64,000 nt of DNA from Clostridia bacterium (GTDB taxonomy: Bacteria; Bacillota; Clostridia; Oscillospirales; CAG-272): positions 22,491-86,490 of the forward strand of contig JAFTQL010000015.1 in NCBI GenBank assembly GCA_017462795.1. The letters are read 5' to 3'. Below the pieces are notes generated by a model, which had not been told where the DNA came from, did not search any database, and worked only from the letters and a program-made list of their open reading frames with translations. Shown here piece after piece: positions 26,748 to 34,221 of this stretch. Each line of letters opens with the position of its first letter. The first letter of the stretch is position 1. The position numbers and the translations under genes were made by a program.

Positions 26748-27746
26748 ATGCAAAAAAGAATAGTAAAGCTTAAAAATGCCTGTATAGCCTCTGCGGCGTC
26801 CGCGGTGGGAAGGCACGAGGCGTTGGGACCCATGGGAGACCGATTTGACTACAAGGATACCACAGATAGGTTCGGGGCGGACACATGGGAGCAGGCGGAG
26901 AGCGCCATGCAGAAAAGGGCATTTGAGACGCTGATGAAAAAGAGCGGACTTGATGTGGGCGACTTCGGCGCTATGTTTGCGGGAGACCTGCAAAATCAGT
27001 GTGTGGGATCGTCCTACGGCCTTGTGGAGTTTGACGTGCCGTATTTCGGTCTGTACGGCGCGTGCTCCACCGCCGCTGAGGGGCTGATGCTTGCCGCCAT
27101 GTGCGTGGCGGCAGGGCATTACGACCGCGTTGCCGCCGTGACATCCTCCCATTATCTTGCGGCGGAGAGGCAGTACCGTTCCCCCATAGAATACGGCGCG
27201 CAGCGCTCTCCCACGGCGCAGTGGACGGTAACAGGCGCGGCGGCGTTCAGCGTGGAGCCACGCGGGCTTGCCGAGATCACCGAGGCTATGCCGGGCATAG
27301 TTGTTGAAAAGGGAATAACCGATGCGTCCAATATGGGAGCGGCGATGGCACCCGCCGTTGTGGACACGCTGGTGAATTATTTCAGGGAGAGCGGATGCTC
27401 ACCGGAGGATATCGGACAGATAGTCACGGGAGATCTGGGCTTTGAGGGCGGCTCTATACTTTGCGAGATGATGCTTGCCGAGGGATTTGACATACGAAAG
27501 AACTACAACGACTGCGGAATGCTGATATACGACAGGGAGCGTCAGGACAAGCACGCGGGCGGCTCGGGCTGCGGATGCTCGGCGGTGGTGCTTGCGTCCT
27601 ATTACCTTGAAAAGCTGAGGATGGGAGAGCTGAAAAGCATGCTCTTTGTGGGTACGGGAGCAATGATGAGCCCGTCCAGCATACAGCAGGGACTTGCCAT
27701 ACCCGCGGTGGCGCACCTTTTGAAGATAGAGAGCAGGGAGGCTTGA
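26748..27746 (+). CDS. spoVAD: Stage V sporulation protein AD
   Basis: 332 residues from the ATG at 26748, with GGAGGG six bases upstream. SpoVAD has a thiolase-like fold and is part of the SpoVA channel that loads dipicolinic acid into the spore. Recognised by the start IVKLKNACIASAASAVG, the GDLQNQC segment, LYGACSTAAEGL, and the C-terminal LFVGTGAMMSPSS. A TACAAT -10 with TGA before it (26717-26722) and a weak -35 look sigma-A-like rather than sigma-G-like. Followed two bases later by spoVAE; spoVAC, usually upstream, is absent here. Confidence 0.95.
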   Translation: MQKRIVKLKNACIASAASAVGRHEALGPMGDRFDYKDTTDRFGADTWEQAESAMQKRAFETLMKKSGLDVGDFGAMFAGDLQNQCVGSSYGLVEFDVPYFGLYGACSTAAEGLMLAAMCVAAGHYDRVAAVTSSHYLAAERQYRSPIEYGAQRSPTAQWTVTGAAAFSVEPRGLAEITEAMPGIVVEKGITDASNMGAAMAPAVVDTLVNYFRESGCSPEDIGQIVTGDLGFEGGSILCEMMLAEGFDIRKNYNDCGMLIYDRERQDKHAGGSGCGCSAVVLASYYLEKLRMGELKSMLFVGTGAMMSPSSIQQGLAIPAVAHLLKIESREA

Positions 27747-27748
27747 AT

Positions 27749-28114
27749 ATGGATATCGTACTTGATTATGTGTGGGCGTTTGTTATCGGCGGGGCTTTTT
27801 GCGTTATCGCCCAGATACTTCTGGATAAAACGTCGCTCACCCCCGCCAGGATACTTGTAGGCTACGTGGTGGCGGGTGTTATACTCGGCGCTGTGGGGCT
27901 CTATGAGCCTCTGATGGAATTCGCGGGGGCGGGAGCGTCCACCCCCCTTACGGGCTTTGGCTACGTCATCGCCCACGGAGTTAAGACAGCGGTGGAGGAG
28001 AAGGGCTTTCTCGGCGTACTCTCGGGCGGGCTTGCCGCCGCATCGGCTGTTATCTCCGCTGTCCTCGCCATGGCATTCGTCGCCGCGCTCGTGACCAAGA
28101 GCAAGCAGAAGTGA
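27749..28114 (+). CDS. spoVAE: Stage V sporulation protein AE (SpoVAEb type)
   Basis: 121 residues from the ATG at 27749 (GGGAGG seven bases upstream); a TTG at 27743 overlaps the spoVAD stop and is less likely. Three or four hydrophobic segments, with the family's QILLDKTSLTPARILVGYV and GFGYVIAHGVK segments. Membrane partner of SpoVAD in spore dipicolinate uptake. Confidence 0.92.
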   Translation: MDIVLDYVWAFVIGGAFCVIAQILLDKTSLTPARILVGYVVAGVILGAVGLYEPLMEFAGAGASTPLTGFGYVIAHGVKTAVEEKGFLGVLSGGLAAASAVISAVLAMAFVAALVTKSKQK

Positions 28115-28270
28115 GTTGGGTTATGTTGAGCTTTTCTTGAGGAAGCCTATTGAGAGAGGCTTCCTCAAGCTCCTCGGAAACTAAAAAATGAACATATTTT
28201 GTATCCACATATAACACAACAGCACAATACAGATGTAAAATAAATGTATAATACAAAACAGGAAAAAAAT

Positions 28271-28309
28271 AAAACTCGCTGAGTGCGCGGCGGCACATGC
28301 GAGTTTTTT
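28271..28309 (+). terminator. Terminator downstream of spoVAE
   Basis: AAAACTCGC (28271-28279) pairs with GCGAGTTTT (28299-28307), followed by more T; an inner GTGC/GCAC stem is present. Confidence 0.82.
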
Positions 28310-28338
28310 CTTATTTCTCAGGATTTATAAATGATCAC

Positions 28339-28347
28339 TTATCCACA
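28339..28347 (+). other. DnaA box
   Basis: Perfect TTATCCACA, with a one-mismatch copy at 28201-28209. Two boxes are too few to call an origin; the region lacks dnaA and its genes converge. Confidence 0.5.
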
Positions 28348-28394
28348 AAAGAATATTGACCGATCCGATAATTTATTTTCAGCTTCTCTGAGGC

Positions 28395-28424
28395 GAGTCT
28401 GAAATGAGTCTGAAATGAGTCTGA
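28395..28424. repeat. Short tandem repeat, 11-base unit
   Basis: GAGTCTGAAAT occurs twice and then partially a third time (28395-28405, 28406-28416, 28417-28424). Confidence 0.9.
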
Positions 28425-28464
28425 GGGAAACTTCCCTGAAGAAAGCTTCCCTCAACGCGTCCTC

Positions 28465-29115
28465 TTAAGCCTCGTTTGAGGTCTCGAGGAATATAACTAT
28501 TTTTCTGTTGTTCTCGGAGCCGATGGAATTGGTGGAGACACCATCGATATTCTGTATCTCAGAGTGGATTATGCGTCTCTCATAGGGGTTCATGGGCTCA
28601 AGCATAACGCTCTTCTTGTACTTCTGCACCTTAGCCGCCATTCTTCTTGCGAGGGCGCGGAGCGTTTCCTCACGCTTGGCGCGGTAGCCCTCAACGTCAA
28701 CGGTGATCTTGACATAAGGATCCTTCTTTCCGTCAACGCGCTTGTTGGCGGCGAGGTTTGCGAGGTACTGGAGGGAGTCGAGAGTGTCGCCATGGTGACC
28801 GATAAGGATAGCGGCGGACTCTCCGTTTACGGAAATTCTCTTTTCTCCGTTGTCGCCGTCGGTCATGGATACCTCGGCTGTAATGCTCATGTCGGCAAGC
28901 AGCTTCTCTATGAATTCAAGGGCTCTTGCCTCACCGCCCTCGGTGTAGGTCGCGGAGATCTTAGCGTTCTGCGCGCCGATACCGAACAGACCCTTCTTGG
29001 GCTCTTCAAGCACGGTGTATTCTATTTTGTCTGCACCGGGAGCGCCAAGCTCTTTTACAGCGAGAGCAACGGCTTCCTCGATGGTCTTAGCTGATGTGAT
29101 AACTTCTTTTTTCAC
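28465..29115 (-). CDS. jag: RNA-binding protein KhpB (Jag)
   Basis: 216 residues with the three standard parts: Jag N-domain (1-52, EEAVALAVKELG and PKKGLFGIGAQNAKI), a KH domain (about 75-150, with ILIGHHGDTLDSLQYL), and an R3H domain (about 155-212, with MNPYERRIIHSEIQ). KhpB binds RNA with KhpA and influences cell elongation in other Firmicutes. It sits three bases after yidC, as is usual. Confidence 0.95.
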   Translation of the reverse strand: MKKEVITSAKTIEEAVALAVKELGAPGADKIEYTVLEEPKKGLFGIGAQNAKISATYTEGGEARALEFIEKLLADMSITAEVSMTDGDNGEKRISVNGESAAILIGHHGDTLDSLQYLANLAANKRVDGKKDPYVKITVDVEGYRAKREETLRALARRMAAKVQKYKKSVMLEPMNPYERRIIHSEIQNIDGVSTNSIGSENNRKIVIFLETSNEA

Positions 29116-29118
29116 TTT

Positions 29119-30378
29119 TTATTCTCCGTCTGTGTTATTATTATTGTCGGTATTTGCCTCTGCTGCTGTGTCTGCGGTGTCCTTGGTCTCTGTGGCTTTG
29201 GCAGTATCTGTCTGCTTTTCGGTCTTCTTTGCCTGCTTTTCCTTGTTCTGCTCGTCTCTGTCGTCCTTCTTTACCGAAGCCGTGCCGAGAACGCCCTTTC
29301 TGGAGCTTGCAGCCTTCTTTGCGGCATCCTCCGCTGCCTGAGCCTCAAGAGCCTCACGGCGGCGTCTGCCTGCCTCTGCGGTGTCCTCAAAGTCCTCGTC
29401 GTCGATATGGTGGAGAGAACGAACAACTCTGCCCGATTTATTCTTGGGAGCTTTTTCAGCCTTGACGTTGTATTCCTTTTCAGCCGCCTTGAAGTCCTCC
29501 TCTGTAAACTTGGGGGCGGGCATAGCATAGCGTAGAGATACCTGCTTTACAACGCCCAGCAAGCTCTTGAAGATCCAGTAAACACCGATAGCAGCGGGGA
29601 CGTTGAACGCGATGAATACACTGAACAGCGGCATCATCCAGTCCATCATCTGGTTGGAGCAGCCTGTTGCCTTGTCCACAGCCTCGGGCTGATAGGTCAT
29701 TCTTCTTGTCATCTTCATGCTGAAGAAATAAGAAAGGAAGGTCAGCACGGGAACAAGCAGCAGCCAGTTGAATTCCGTCAGTCTGGGGAACGCGCCGAGG
29801 TCGATAGCGCCGCCGAATATTTCAAGGTTGGGAAGGTTGTTGAATACCTCCTCCGTCATACCCTCCACATTCCTGACGCTTTCGTAGCCCATGGATTTGA
29901 TCTGGCTGAGGAAACGGATGCTCTGAGACGCCTGATAGGTCTCTCCCGTTACGCCGCTTGCCAGCCTTGCGAGCTGATCGATAGCGGAGTCGGACAGCTG
30001 AGTGATATACTTCAGGGGGTGCATTACGATATTGTACAGCGCGATGATGATAGGGAACTGGATAAGAGTGGGGAGACAACCGCCCATGGGGTTGAAGCCT
30101 TCCTTCTGATAGAGCTCCTGTATCTCCTGCTGCATCTTCTGCTTTGTAACGTTATCGTCACGCCCTGCGTACTTTTTGCGGATAGCCATTTCCTTGGGGC
30201 GGAGCTTTGCCTGCTTATTTGAATTTTTCTGTTGCTTTATACCGAAGGGGAGCAGGAGTATCTCAACGATCAGGGCGAATATGAGAAGCGTAAACATATA
30301 GTTGTTGTTTACGAGATCGTTGCAGAATCTGATCACCCAGCTCATCGGTATATTGATAATATCCCAAAGTGAACTCAT
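29119..30378 (-). CDS. yidC: Membrane protein insertase YidC (SpoIIIJ/OxaA)
   Basis: 419 residues. The conserved core of five helices spans about 25-290: LIFALIVEILLLPFGIKQQK with the cytosolic coiled segment after it, GGCLPTLIQFPIIIALYN, FLSYFFSM, and NVPAAIGVYWIFKS. There is no large external domain, as in Gram-positive types. The last 125 residues are a charged Ala/Lys/Glu-rich tail that ends in a run of Asn and Asp. It helps insert membrane proteins from the ribosome or Sec channel. Starts without a typical lipobox. Confidence 0.95.
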   Translation of the reverse strand: MSSLWDIINIPMSWVIRFCNDLVNNNYMFTLLIFALIVEILLLPFGIKQQKNSNKQAKLRPKEMAIRKKYAGRDDNVTKQKMQQEIQELYQKEGFNPMGGCLPTLIQFPIIIALYNIVMHPLKYITQLSDSAIDQLARLASGVTGETYQASQSIRFLSQIKSMGYESVRNVEGMTEEVFNNLPNLEIFGGAIDLGAFPRLTEFNWLLLVPVLTFLSYFFSMKMTRRMTYQPEAVDKATGCSNQMMDWMMPLFSVFIAFNVPAAIGVYWIFKSLLGVVKQVSLRYAMPAPKFTEEDFKAAEKEYNVKAEKAPKNKSGRVVRSLHHIDDEDFEDTAEAGRRRREALEAQAAEDAAKKAASSRKGVLGTASVKKDDRDEQNKEKQAKKTEKQTDTAKATETKDTADTAAEANTDNNNNTDGE

Positions 30379-30459
30379 GTGAATAATAGTTTCCGCGGTT
30401 GGGTCCTCGCGGAAAATCCTCTCTTTTGTTTTTGTTTTTAACTGTTTTTCTGGGGTCGG

Positions 30460-30789
30460 TTACCGACCTTCTGCGGTATCGTCATCGTCACGGGCCGCAG
30501 CCCCGTTTTTGGAATTGTATTCTTTCACGTTCTCCATGTCGTATTTCGGTATTTTCTTGTGCTTGCCCCATTTTCTCTCGGGCACGGGATCGTAACCGCC
30601 CACCGAGAAGGGATTACAGCGCAGAATGCGCCACACAGTCAGACCGAATCCGACAAAAAAGCCTCGTTTCATAAATGCCTCAAGGGCATAGGCAGAGCAT
30701 GTAGGAGAGAACCTGCATGTCGGAGTTCGTTTCAGCGGTGATAAGAATTTCCTGTAAAAGCGGATCAGCCAAGCGCAAACATACTTCAT
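30460..30789 (-). CDS. yidD: Membrane protein insertion efficiency factor YidD
   Basis: 109 residues. The core ([25 protein letters not shown], and GGYDPVPE) is the YidD signature; about 30 charged residues are added at the C-terminus. An amphipathic start suggests peripheral membrane binding. Located between rnpA and yidC as in most Firmicutes. Confidence 0.93.
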   Translation of the reverse strand: MKYVCAWLIRFYRKFLSPLKRTPTCRFSPTCSAYALEAFMKRGFFVGFGLTVWRILRCNPFSVGGYDPVPERKWGKHKKIPKYDMENVKEYNSKNGAAARDDDDTAEGR

Positions 30790-30811
30790 AATAATATTGC
30801 TCTTTTGATTT

Positions 30812-31198
30812 TTATTTGTTGTCCGTGTTGCGGGACAAAAGTCCCAGCTCTGCGAACGCCGTTCTCAGCTCCTCTGCCACCTCGCCGCTTTTGGCGGAAA
30901 GAATGGATGTGCGGGGGCTGATAACAATAAGATTTCCCGTCCTCAGCTCCTGCTTTACGGAGTCATAGGCGGCGCGGACTACTCTTTTTGCCCGATTGCG
31001 CTGTACGGCACCGCCGAGCTTTTTGGAGACAGACAGACCCAGCCTGTTGACAAAGAGCTTTTGCGGGTGAGCTTTTTTCAGCTTTTCCGCGGCGAGGTCA
31101 CGCAGAACGTACACCGCCGTATATCTGCCCACACTTCGCTTGCCCTTCCGAAAGGCCTTGTTGTAAAGATGGTGTTCTCTTATTGCAATGTTTTTCAT
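30812..31198 (-). CDS. rnpA: Ribonuclease P protein component
   Basis: 128 residues, usual length. Contains the RNR motif in [15 protein letters not shown] (about 73-87) that contacts the catalytic RNA, and the N-terminal [11 protein letters not shown] segment. Needed for 5' maturation of tRNA. Directly downstream of rpmH. Confidence 0.95.
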   Translation of the reverse strand: MKNIAIREHHLYNKAFRKGKRSVGRYTAVYVLRDLAAEKLKKAHPQKLFVNRLGLSVSKKLGGAVQRNRAKRVVRAAYDSVKQELRTGNLIVISPRTSILSAKSGEVAEELRTAFAELGLLSRNTDNK

Positions 31199-31262
31199 TA
31201 TACCTACCTGTTTGCTTTCCCGATTTTATGCGGCGCCTGTGCAAAATGAGCGCCTATACCAA

Positions 31263-31290
31263 AAACCCCGATGAACACAAGGTCATCGGC
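31263..31290 (-). terminator. Hairpin with U-tract between rpmH and rnpA
   Basis: Minus strand CCGATGA...TCATCGG followed by GGTTTTTGG. A partial terminator would let rpmH be made in excess of rnpA, the known need in this operon. Confidence 0.6.
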
Positions 31291-31318
31291 GGTTTTATGT
31301 TGTTGATTTTCAGGAAAA

Positions 31319-31453
31319 TCAATAGGTCAGTCTTTTTCTGCCTTTTGCGCGTCTTCTCTTCAGGACATTTCTGCCGTCAGCGGTTGCCATTCTCTTTCTG
31401 AAACCATGCTCTTTCTTTCTCTGACGCTTTTTGGGTTGATAAGTTCTAAGCAT
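31319..31453 (-). CDS. rpmH: Ribosomal protein L34
   Basis: 44 residues, beginning [20 protein letters not shown] and ending GRKRLTY, a full-length bL34. The ATG at 31453 has GGAGG ten bases before it. Reads on the minus strand into rnpA. Confidence 0.97.
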   Translation of the reverse strand: MLRTYQPKKRQRKKEHGFRKRMATADGRNVLKRRRAKGRKRLTY

Positions 31454-31564
31454 TTCATGCACCTCCTTAATTTTGTTTGTATCCCGGATCACGAGATATC
31501 CGGAATATTATCCGGAAGCGTGTTGCTTTACAGCCAAATTACGCTTTATACAATGACATCTTAT

Positions 31565-31593
31565 ATTAAACCACATTTTGCTTCATTTGTCAA
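31565..31593 (-). promoter_or_regulatory. Promoter of the rpmH-rnpA operon
   Basis: TTGACA (31588-31593), 17-base spacer, TTTAAT (31565-31570) with TGG before the -10. The leader of about 105 bases holds three CCGGA motifs that can pair with one another (31490-31515). Confidence 0.75.
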
Positions 31594-31643
31594 GAGATTT
31601 TTTTCATTTTTTCGGAATTTCTCAAAAAAATTTTCAAGACATA

Positions 31644-31672
31644 TTGTAATATGAGCAATTTTGTGATATAAT
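31644..31672 (+). promoter_or_regulatory. Promoter of the candidate type I toxin
   Basis: TTGTAA (31644-31649), 17-base spacer, TATAAT (31667-31672) with TGA before the -10. The transcript would start near 31679, about 84 bases before the toxin ATG. Confidence 0.75.
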
Positions 31673-31763
31673 CTACTTTGTAGGGTGAGCCCCAATTAGG
31701 TGGCGGTTGTTTCTCCAAGCGGAGAACATTTTCACTCCTTTCGGCAAACGAAGGGAAGTGTCA

Positions 31764-31877
31764 ATGTACCTTACATATACAGAGCTTTCTGGCTTTTTTA
31801 TGTTTATTGTAGTTCTTGTTGAACTTGTATATAATATCACGCGAAAAAATAACCGCCTTCTCTCGCTAAAAAGTTAG
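31764..31877 (+). CDS. Candidate holin-like type I toxin peptide, 37 residues
   Basis: Reads MYLTYTELSGFFMFIVVLVE through LVYN, then a basic tail with TRKNNR, to a TAG inside the terminator hairpin. One hydrophobic helix (about 9-29) plus a positive tail is the design of Gram-positive type I toxins; the T-Y-x-E-L start resembles the MVTYSELF family of putative holin-like toxins. The ribosome site (AAGGGAAGTG, 31751-31760) is locked in a stem with CACTCCTTTCG (31733-31743), and a second hairpin, TTCTCC/GGAGAA, precedes it (31711-31726). A convergent promoter at 31940-31968 would make an RNA overlapping the 3' end. Toxicity is inferred. Confidence 0.75.
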   Translation: MYLTYTELSGFFMFIVVLVELVYNITRKNNRLLSLKS

Positions 31878-31933
31878 GCGGTTATTTTCTGATCACTGAC
31901 ATGAGACGACCGTCGTCGGGTGTCTCACCTTGT
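31843..31933 (-). ncRNA. Candidate antisense RNA antitoxin
   Basis: Predicted RNA of about 90 bases from the promoter at 31940-31968 to the shared terminator. It would be complementary to the last part of the toxin transcript, including about 12 codons and the terminator. It carries its own 5' structure, TGAGAC...GTCTCA with an inner hairpin (31903-31926). The 3'-overlapping convergent layout is that of txpA/RatA and bsrG/SR4. Confidence 0.62.
31848..31886. terminator. Bidirectional terminator shared by toxin and antisense RNA
   Basis: AATAACCGCC (31848-31857) pairs with GGCGGTTATT (31877-31886); T-tracts follow on both strands. The toxin's stop codon lies at the edge of the stem. Confidence 0.88.
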
Positions 31934-31939
31934 ATTCTT

Positions 31940-31968
31940 GTTATAAACGATTTTTGCCTCTTTGTCAA
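31940..31968 (-). promoter_or_regulatory. Promoter of the antisense RNA
   Basis: TTGACA (31963-31968), 17-base spacer, TATAAC (31940-31945) on the minus strand. The -35 is perfect, so this promoter may be stronger than that of the toxin. Confidence 0.72.
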
Positions 31969-31986
31969 TAGGTTTGCATAAAAATA

Positions 31987-32015
31987 TTTTAGTGCTTTGT
32001 TACTCCTTATATAAT
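31987..32015 (+). promoter_or_regulatory. Possible promoter of holA
   Basis: TATAAT (32010-32015) with a poor -35 (TTTTAG, 31987-31992) at 17-base spacing. Confidence 0.45.
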
Positions 32016-32047
32016 ACATAGATTTTCAGTAAAAAGGGGGGGATGTA

Positions 32048-33079
32048 TTGGATATCATCAAGGAAGATGCGTTCCGAAAGCTGATGAAAAAGGGACTTTC
32101 GGGCGGATACCTTTTCTTCGGGGACGAGGACTATATGAAGGCGTATTCAGTGAATGCCGCAAGGCAGTCGGTGTGCGCTGACCAGACTTTTGCGCTCTTC
32201 AACGATATGCGCATCGATGTAATGGATTACAGCGCGGGCGCTCTGCTTGACGCGCTTATGCCTCTGCCGATGATGAGCGACTCAAAGATAGTTACCGTCA
32301 ACGGACTGAACGTAAACGCGCTCAGACCCAAGGAGCTTGACGACCTCTGCGAGGTGCTGGAGGCGCTTGCGGAGTACGACTATAACGTGCTTATTATTTC
32401 CGTCCCCGCCACGCAGATAGAAGAGGGAAATCTGCCAAAATACCCATCCGCCATACTCAAAAGGCTGGGTGAATATATCACCCCCGTCCATTTTGAAACG
32501 GTGGCGGGCGCAAGGCTTGTGTCATGGGTGGGTAAGCATTTCGGGCATAACGGAGTAAATGCCGCGCCCGATGTCTGCGCTTTCCTCATAGACTATGCGG
32601 GCAAGTCCATGTACACGCTGTCAAACGAGACTGAGAAGCTGGCTTACTATGTGTTGCAGAACGGCAGAGATACCGTCACTAAGGAGGACGTGTTTAATGT
32701 TTCCATAGCGGAGATATCCACTGACGCGTTCACACTCGCAAATGCCATTCTTGACGGCAGGAGCGAGGACGCAATGAACGCCCTTGGGGTGATGAAATTC
32801 AGGAGGGTAGAGCCGGTCATACTTCTCTCCGAGGTATCAAGAGTTATATGCGATCTGATGTCGGTCAAGTCACTTGCCGAGGCGGGCTGTTCTGTCCCCG
32901 AGATAGCGTCGATACTCAAAATGAATGAATATAAAACAAGGATCTATGCCCAAGGCGCGGCACAAAAGTCCGTCGCCAAGCTCAAGGTAGCCGTCAACCT
33001 CTGCGCGGAGGCCGACATAGCCCTTAAGCTCTCACCGCAAGGCTATATCGCCATAGAAAAGCTGATATGCAGCTTGTGA
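32048..33079 (+). CDS. holA: DNA polymerase III delta subunit
   Basis: 343 residues, normal length. Wrench of the clamp loader. Features: YLFFGDEDYMKAYSV near the start in place of a P-loop, SDSKIVTVNG, then the HolA pattern of FETVAGARLVSWVGKHF and LSNETEKLAYYV, and a helical collar domain ending in AEADIALKLSPQGY. The start is a TTG (32048) with AGGGGGGA eight bases upstream; the ATG at 32043 is out of frame. Usually it sits beside comEC or rpsT; here it is followed by smpB. Confidence 0.9.
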   Translation: MDIIKEDAFRKLMKKGLSGGYLFFGDEDYMKAYSVNAARQSVCADQTFALFNDMRIDVMDYSAGALLDALMPLPMMSDSKIVTVNGLNVNALRPKELDDLCEVLEALAEYDYNVLIISVPATQIEEGNLPKYPSAILKRLGEYITPVHFETVAGARLVSWVGKHFGHNGVNAAPDVCAFLIDYAGKSMYTLSNETEKLAYYVLQNGRDTVTKEDVFNVSIAEISTDAFTLANAILDGRSEDAMNALGVMKFRRVEPVILLSEVSRVICDLMSVKSLAEAGCSVPEIASILKMNEYKTRIYAQGAAQKSVAKLKVAVNLCAEADIALKLSPQGYIAIEKLICSL

Positions 33080-33133
33080 TGGGGTAAAGAATATTGTTTT
33101 GTGAGTAAGTGATTATCTGTATTTCATAAGGAA

Positions 33134-33165
33134 GAAACCCGGTGGCCGCGTGCCTTGCGGGTTTC
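33134..33165 (+). terminator. Terminator of holA
   Basis: GAAACCCG (33134-33141) pairs with CGGGTTTC (33158-33165), followed by ATTTAACTT. Confidence 0.7.
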
Positions 33166-33209
33166 ATTTAACTTATAGGTTACTTTATTTTAAAATCGAC
33201 GTAAACCCC

Positions 33210-33238
33210 TTGATTTTGCGGAGAATTTGTGGTACAAT
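33210..33238 (+). promoter_or_regulatory. Promoter of smpB
   Basis: TTGATT (33210-33215), 17-base spacer, TACAAT (33233-33238) with TGG before the -10. The last part, GAGAATTTGTGGTA, is the same as in the tRNA-Arg promoter (63579-63593). Confidence 0.78.
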
Positions 33239-33282
33239 AATAAAGTGCGCGGCGCAGACTTGGAGAAAGGAGAGTGATTTCC

Positions 33283-33759
33283 GTGGCGGAAAAGAAAACG
33301 GGTACAAAGATCATCGCCCAGAATAAGAAGGCGTATCATGAATATTTCGTTGACGATAAGTACGAGGCGGGTATCGCGCTCTTCGGAACTGAGGTCAAAA
33401 GCATTCGCGCGGGTGCTGTCAATCTCAAGGATTCGTATTGCTCCTTTAAGAACGGAGAGCTTTATGTGCTGGGTATGCACGTAAGTCCTTATGAGAAGGG
33501 AAATATCTTCAACCGCGAGCCGCTCAGAGAGCGCAAGCTGCTGATGCACAGAAGAGAGCTTAATAAGCTGTTCGGTCTGGTATCGCAAAAGGGACTGACG
33601 CTTGTGCCGCTGTCACTGTACTTTTCGGGAAAGAATGTTAAGGCGGAGGTCGGACTTTGTCGAGGCAAAAAGCTTTATGATAAGCGCGACGTTGCGGCGG
33701 AGAAGCAGGCATCAAGGGAAATGGACAGACGCATCAAGGATCAGTCGAGATATGATTGA
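33283..33759 (+). CDS. smpB: SsrA-binding protein SmpB
   Basis: 158 residues from the GTG at 33283, ten bases after AAAGGAG; the GTG at 33274 abuts the ribosome site. SmpB carries tmRNA to stalled ribosomes. Seen are the [20 protein letters not shown] opening, [25 protein letters not shown], and the basic tail [10 protein letters not shown] (the family's G-K-x-x-x-D-K-R). The partner RNA ssrA begins 50 bases after its stop. Confidence 0.97.
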   Translation: MAEKKTGTKIIAQNKKAYHEYFVDDKYEAGIALFGTEVKSIRAGAVNLKDSYCSFKNGELYVLGMHVSPYEKGNIFNREPLRERKLLMHRRELNKLFGLVSQKGLTLVPLSLYFSGKNVKAEVGLCRGKKLYDKRDVAAEKQASREMDRRIKDQSRYD

Positions 33760-33809
33760 TCTCTCAATACCTTTTCATTTTTCACTATTACTTCTTACTT
33801 TAATTACAT

Positions 33810-34179
33810 GGGCCCGTAAAGGTTTCGACGGGGATTTTGAGGTATAATAAGCGGGTAGAGCCGGGCAATCTCTATAAAGGCCCAAACTTAAATATAAACG
33901 CTAACGATAGAAACGTTGCAATGGCTGCCTGATGGCAGTGCCGCGGCATAACGCCGCCCGTTCCTCCGAGGAGTATCGCGACCTCGGACTGAGCGTCATT
34001 TAAGCGGTGAACGTGCGTCGGTGTTTCGCCATTGAGCCGACCACGCAGAAAATGGCTACCCAAGGAAGTGGCTTGTCCGCTGACTGCTCCCAAGGGGAAA
34101 TATAATCAACGGAATGCACCCGGAGAAAGTTATATCAAGAGGTTTTCGGACAGGGGTTCGACTCCCCTCGGGTCCACCA
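33810..34179 (+). ncRNA. ssrA: Transfer-messenger RNA
   Basis: 370 bases. The 5' end GGGCCCG pairs with CGGGTCC before an encoded ACCA (34176-34179). The T-arm is GGGGTTCGACTCCCC and the 5' half has the typical GTAAAGGTTTCGACGGGG. The resume codon is GCT at 33900; the tag reads ANDRNVAMAA, then TGA (33930-33932). No convincing separate promoter lies between smpB and this gene, so it may be processed from the smpB transcript. The 3' end is part of a long hairpin (34170-34230). Confidence 0.96.
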
Positions 34180-34221
34180 AAAAAGCTATGGAGCGAAAAA
34201 ATTTCGCTCCATAGCTTTTTT
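34180..34221 (+). terminator. Terminator of ssrA
   Basis: AAAAAGCTATGGAGCGAAA pairs with TTTCGCTCCATAGCTTTTT. The arms extend outward so that GGGTCCA at the tmRNA 3' end also pairs with TGGACCC at 34224-34230. Confidence 0.92.

Larger units (their letters stand above)
28115..28464. other. 350-base convergent intergenic region with terminators, DnaA boxes and a short tandem repeat
   Basis: Between convergent spoVAE and jag. Contents in order: a GC hairpin TGAGGAAGCCT...AGGCTTCCTCA (about 28140-28168) without a U-tract; GTATCCACA (28201-28209, one mismatch to the DnaA box); a plus-strand terminator (28271-28309); a perfect DnaA box TTATCCACA (28339-28347); an 11-base tandem repeat (28395-28424); and a minus-strand stem TGAGGGAA...TTCCCTCA (28422-28454) beyond jag. 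No coding frame is supported. Confidence 0.7.

Noticed and set aside
28395-28424. Possible CRISPR repeats
   Set aside because: Units of 11 bases with no spacers; a simple tandem repeat. No CRISPR array or cas gene was seen in the window.
31454-32047. oriC next to rpmH
   Set aside because: No cluster of DnaA boxes and no dnaA; the stretch is explained by rpmH promoter, toxin module and holA promoter.
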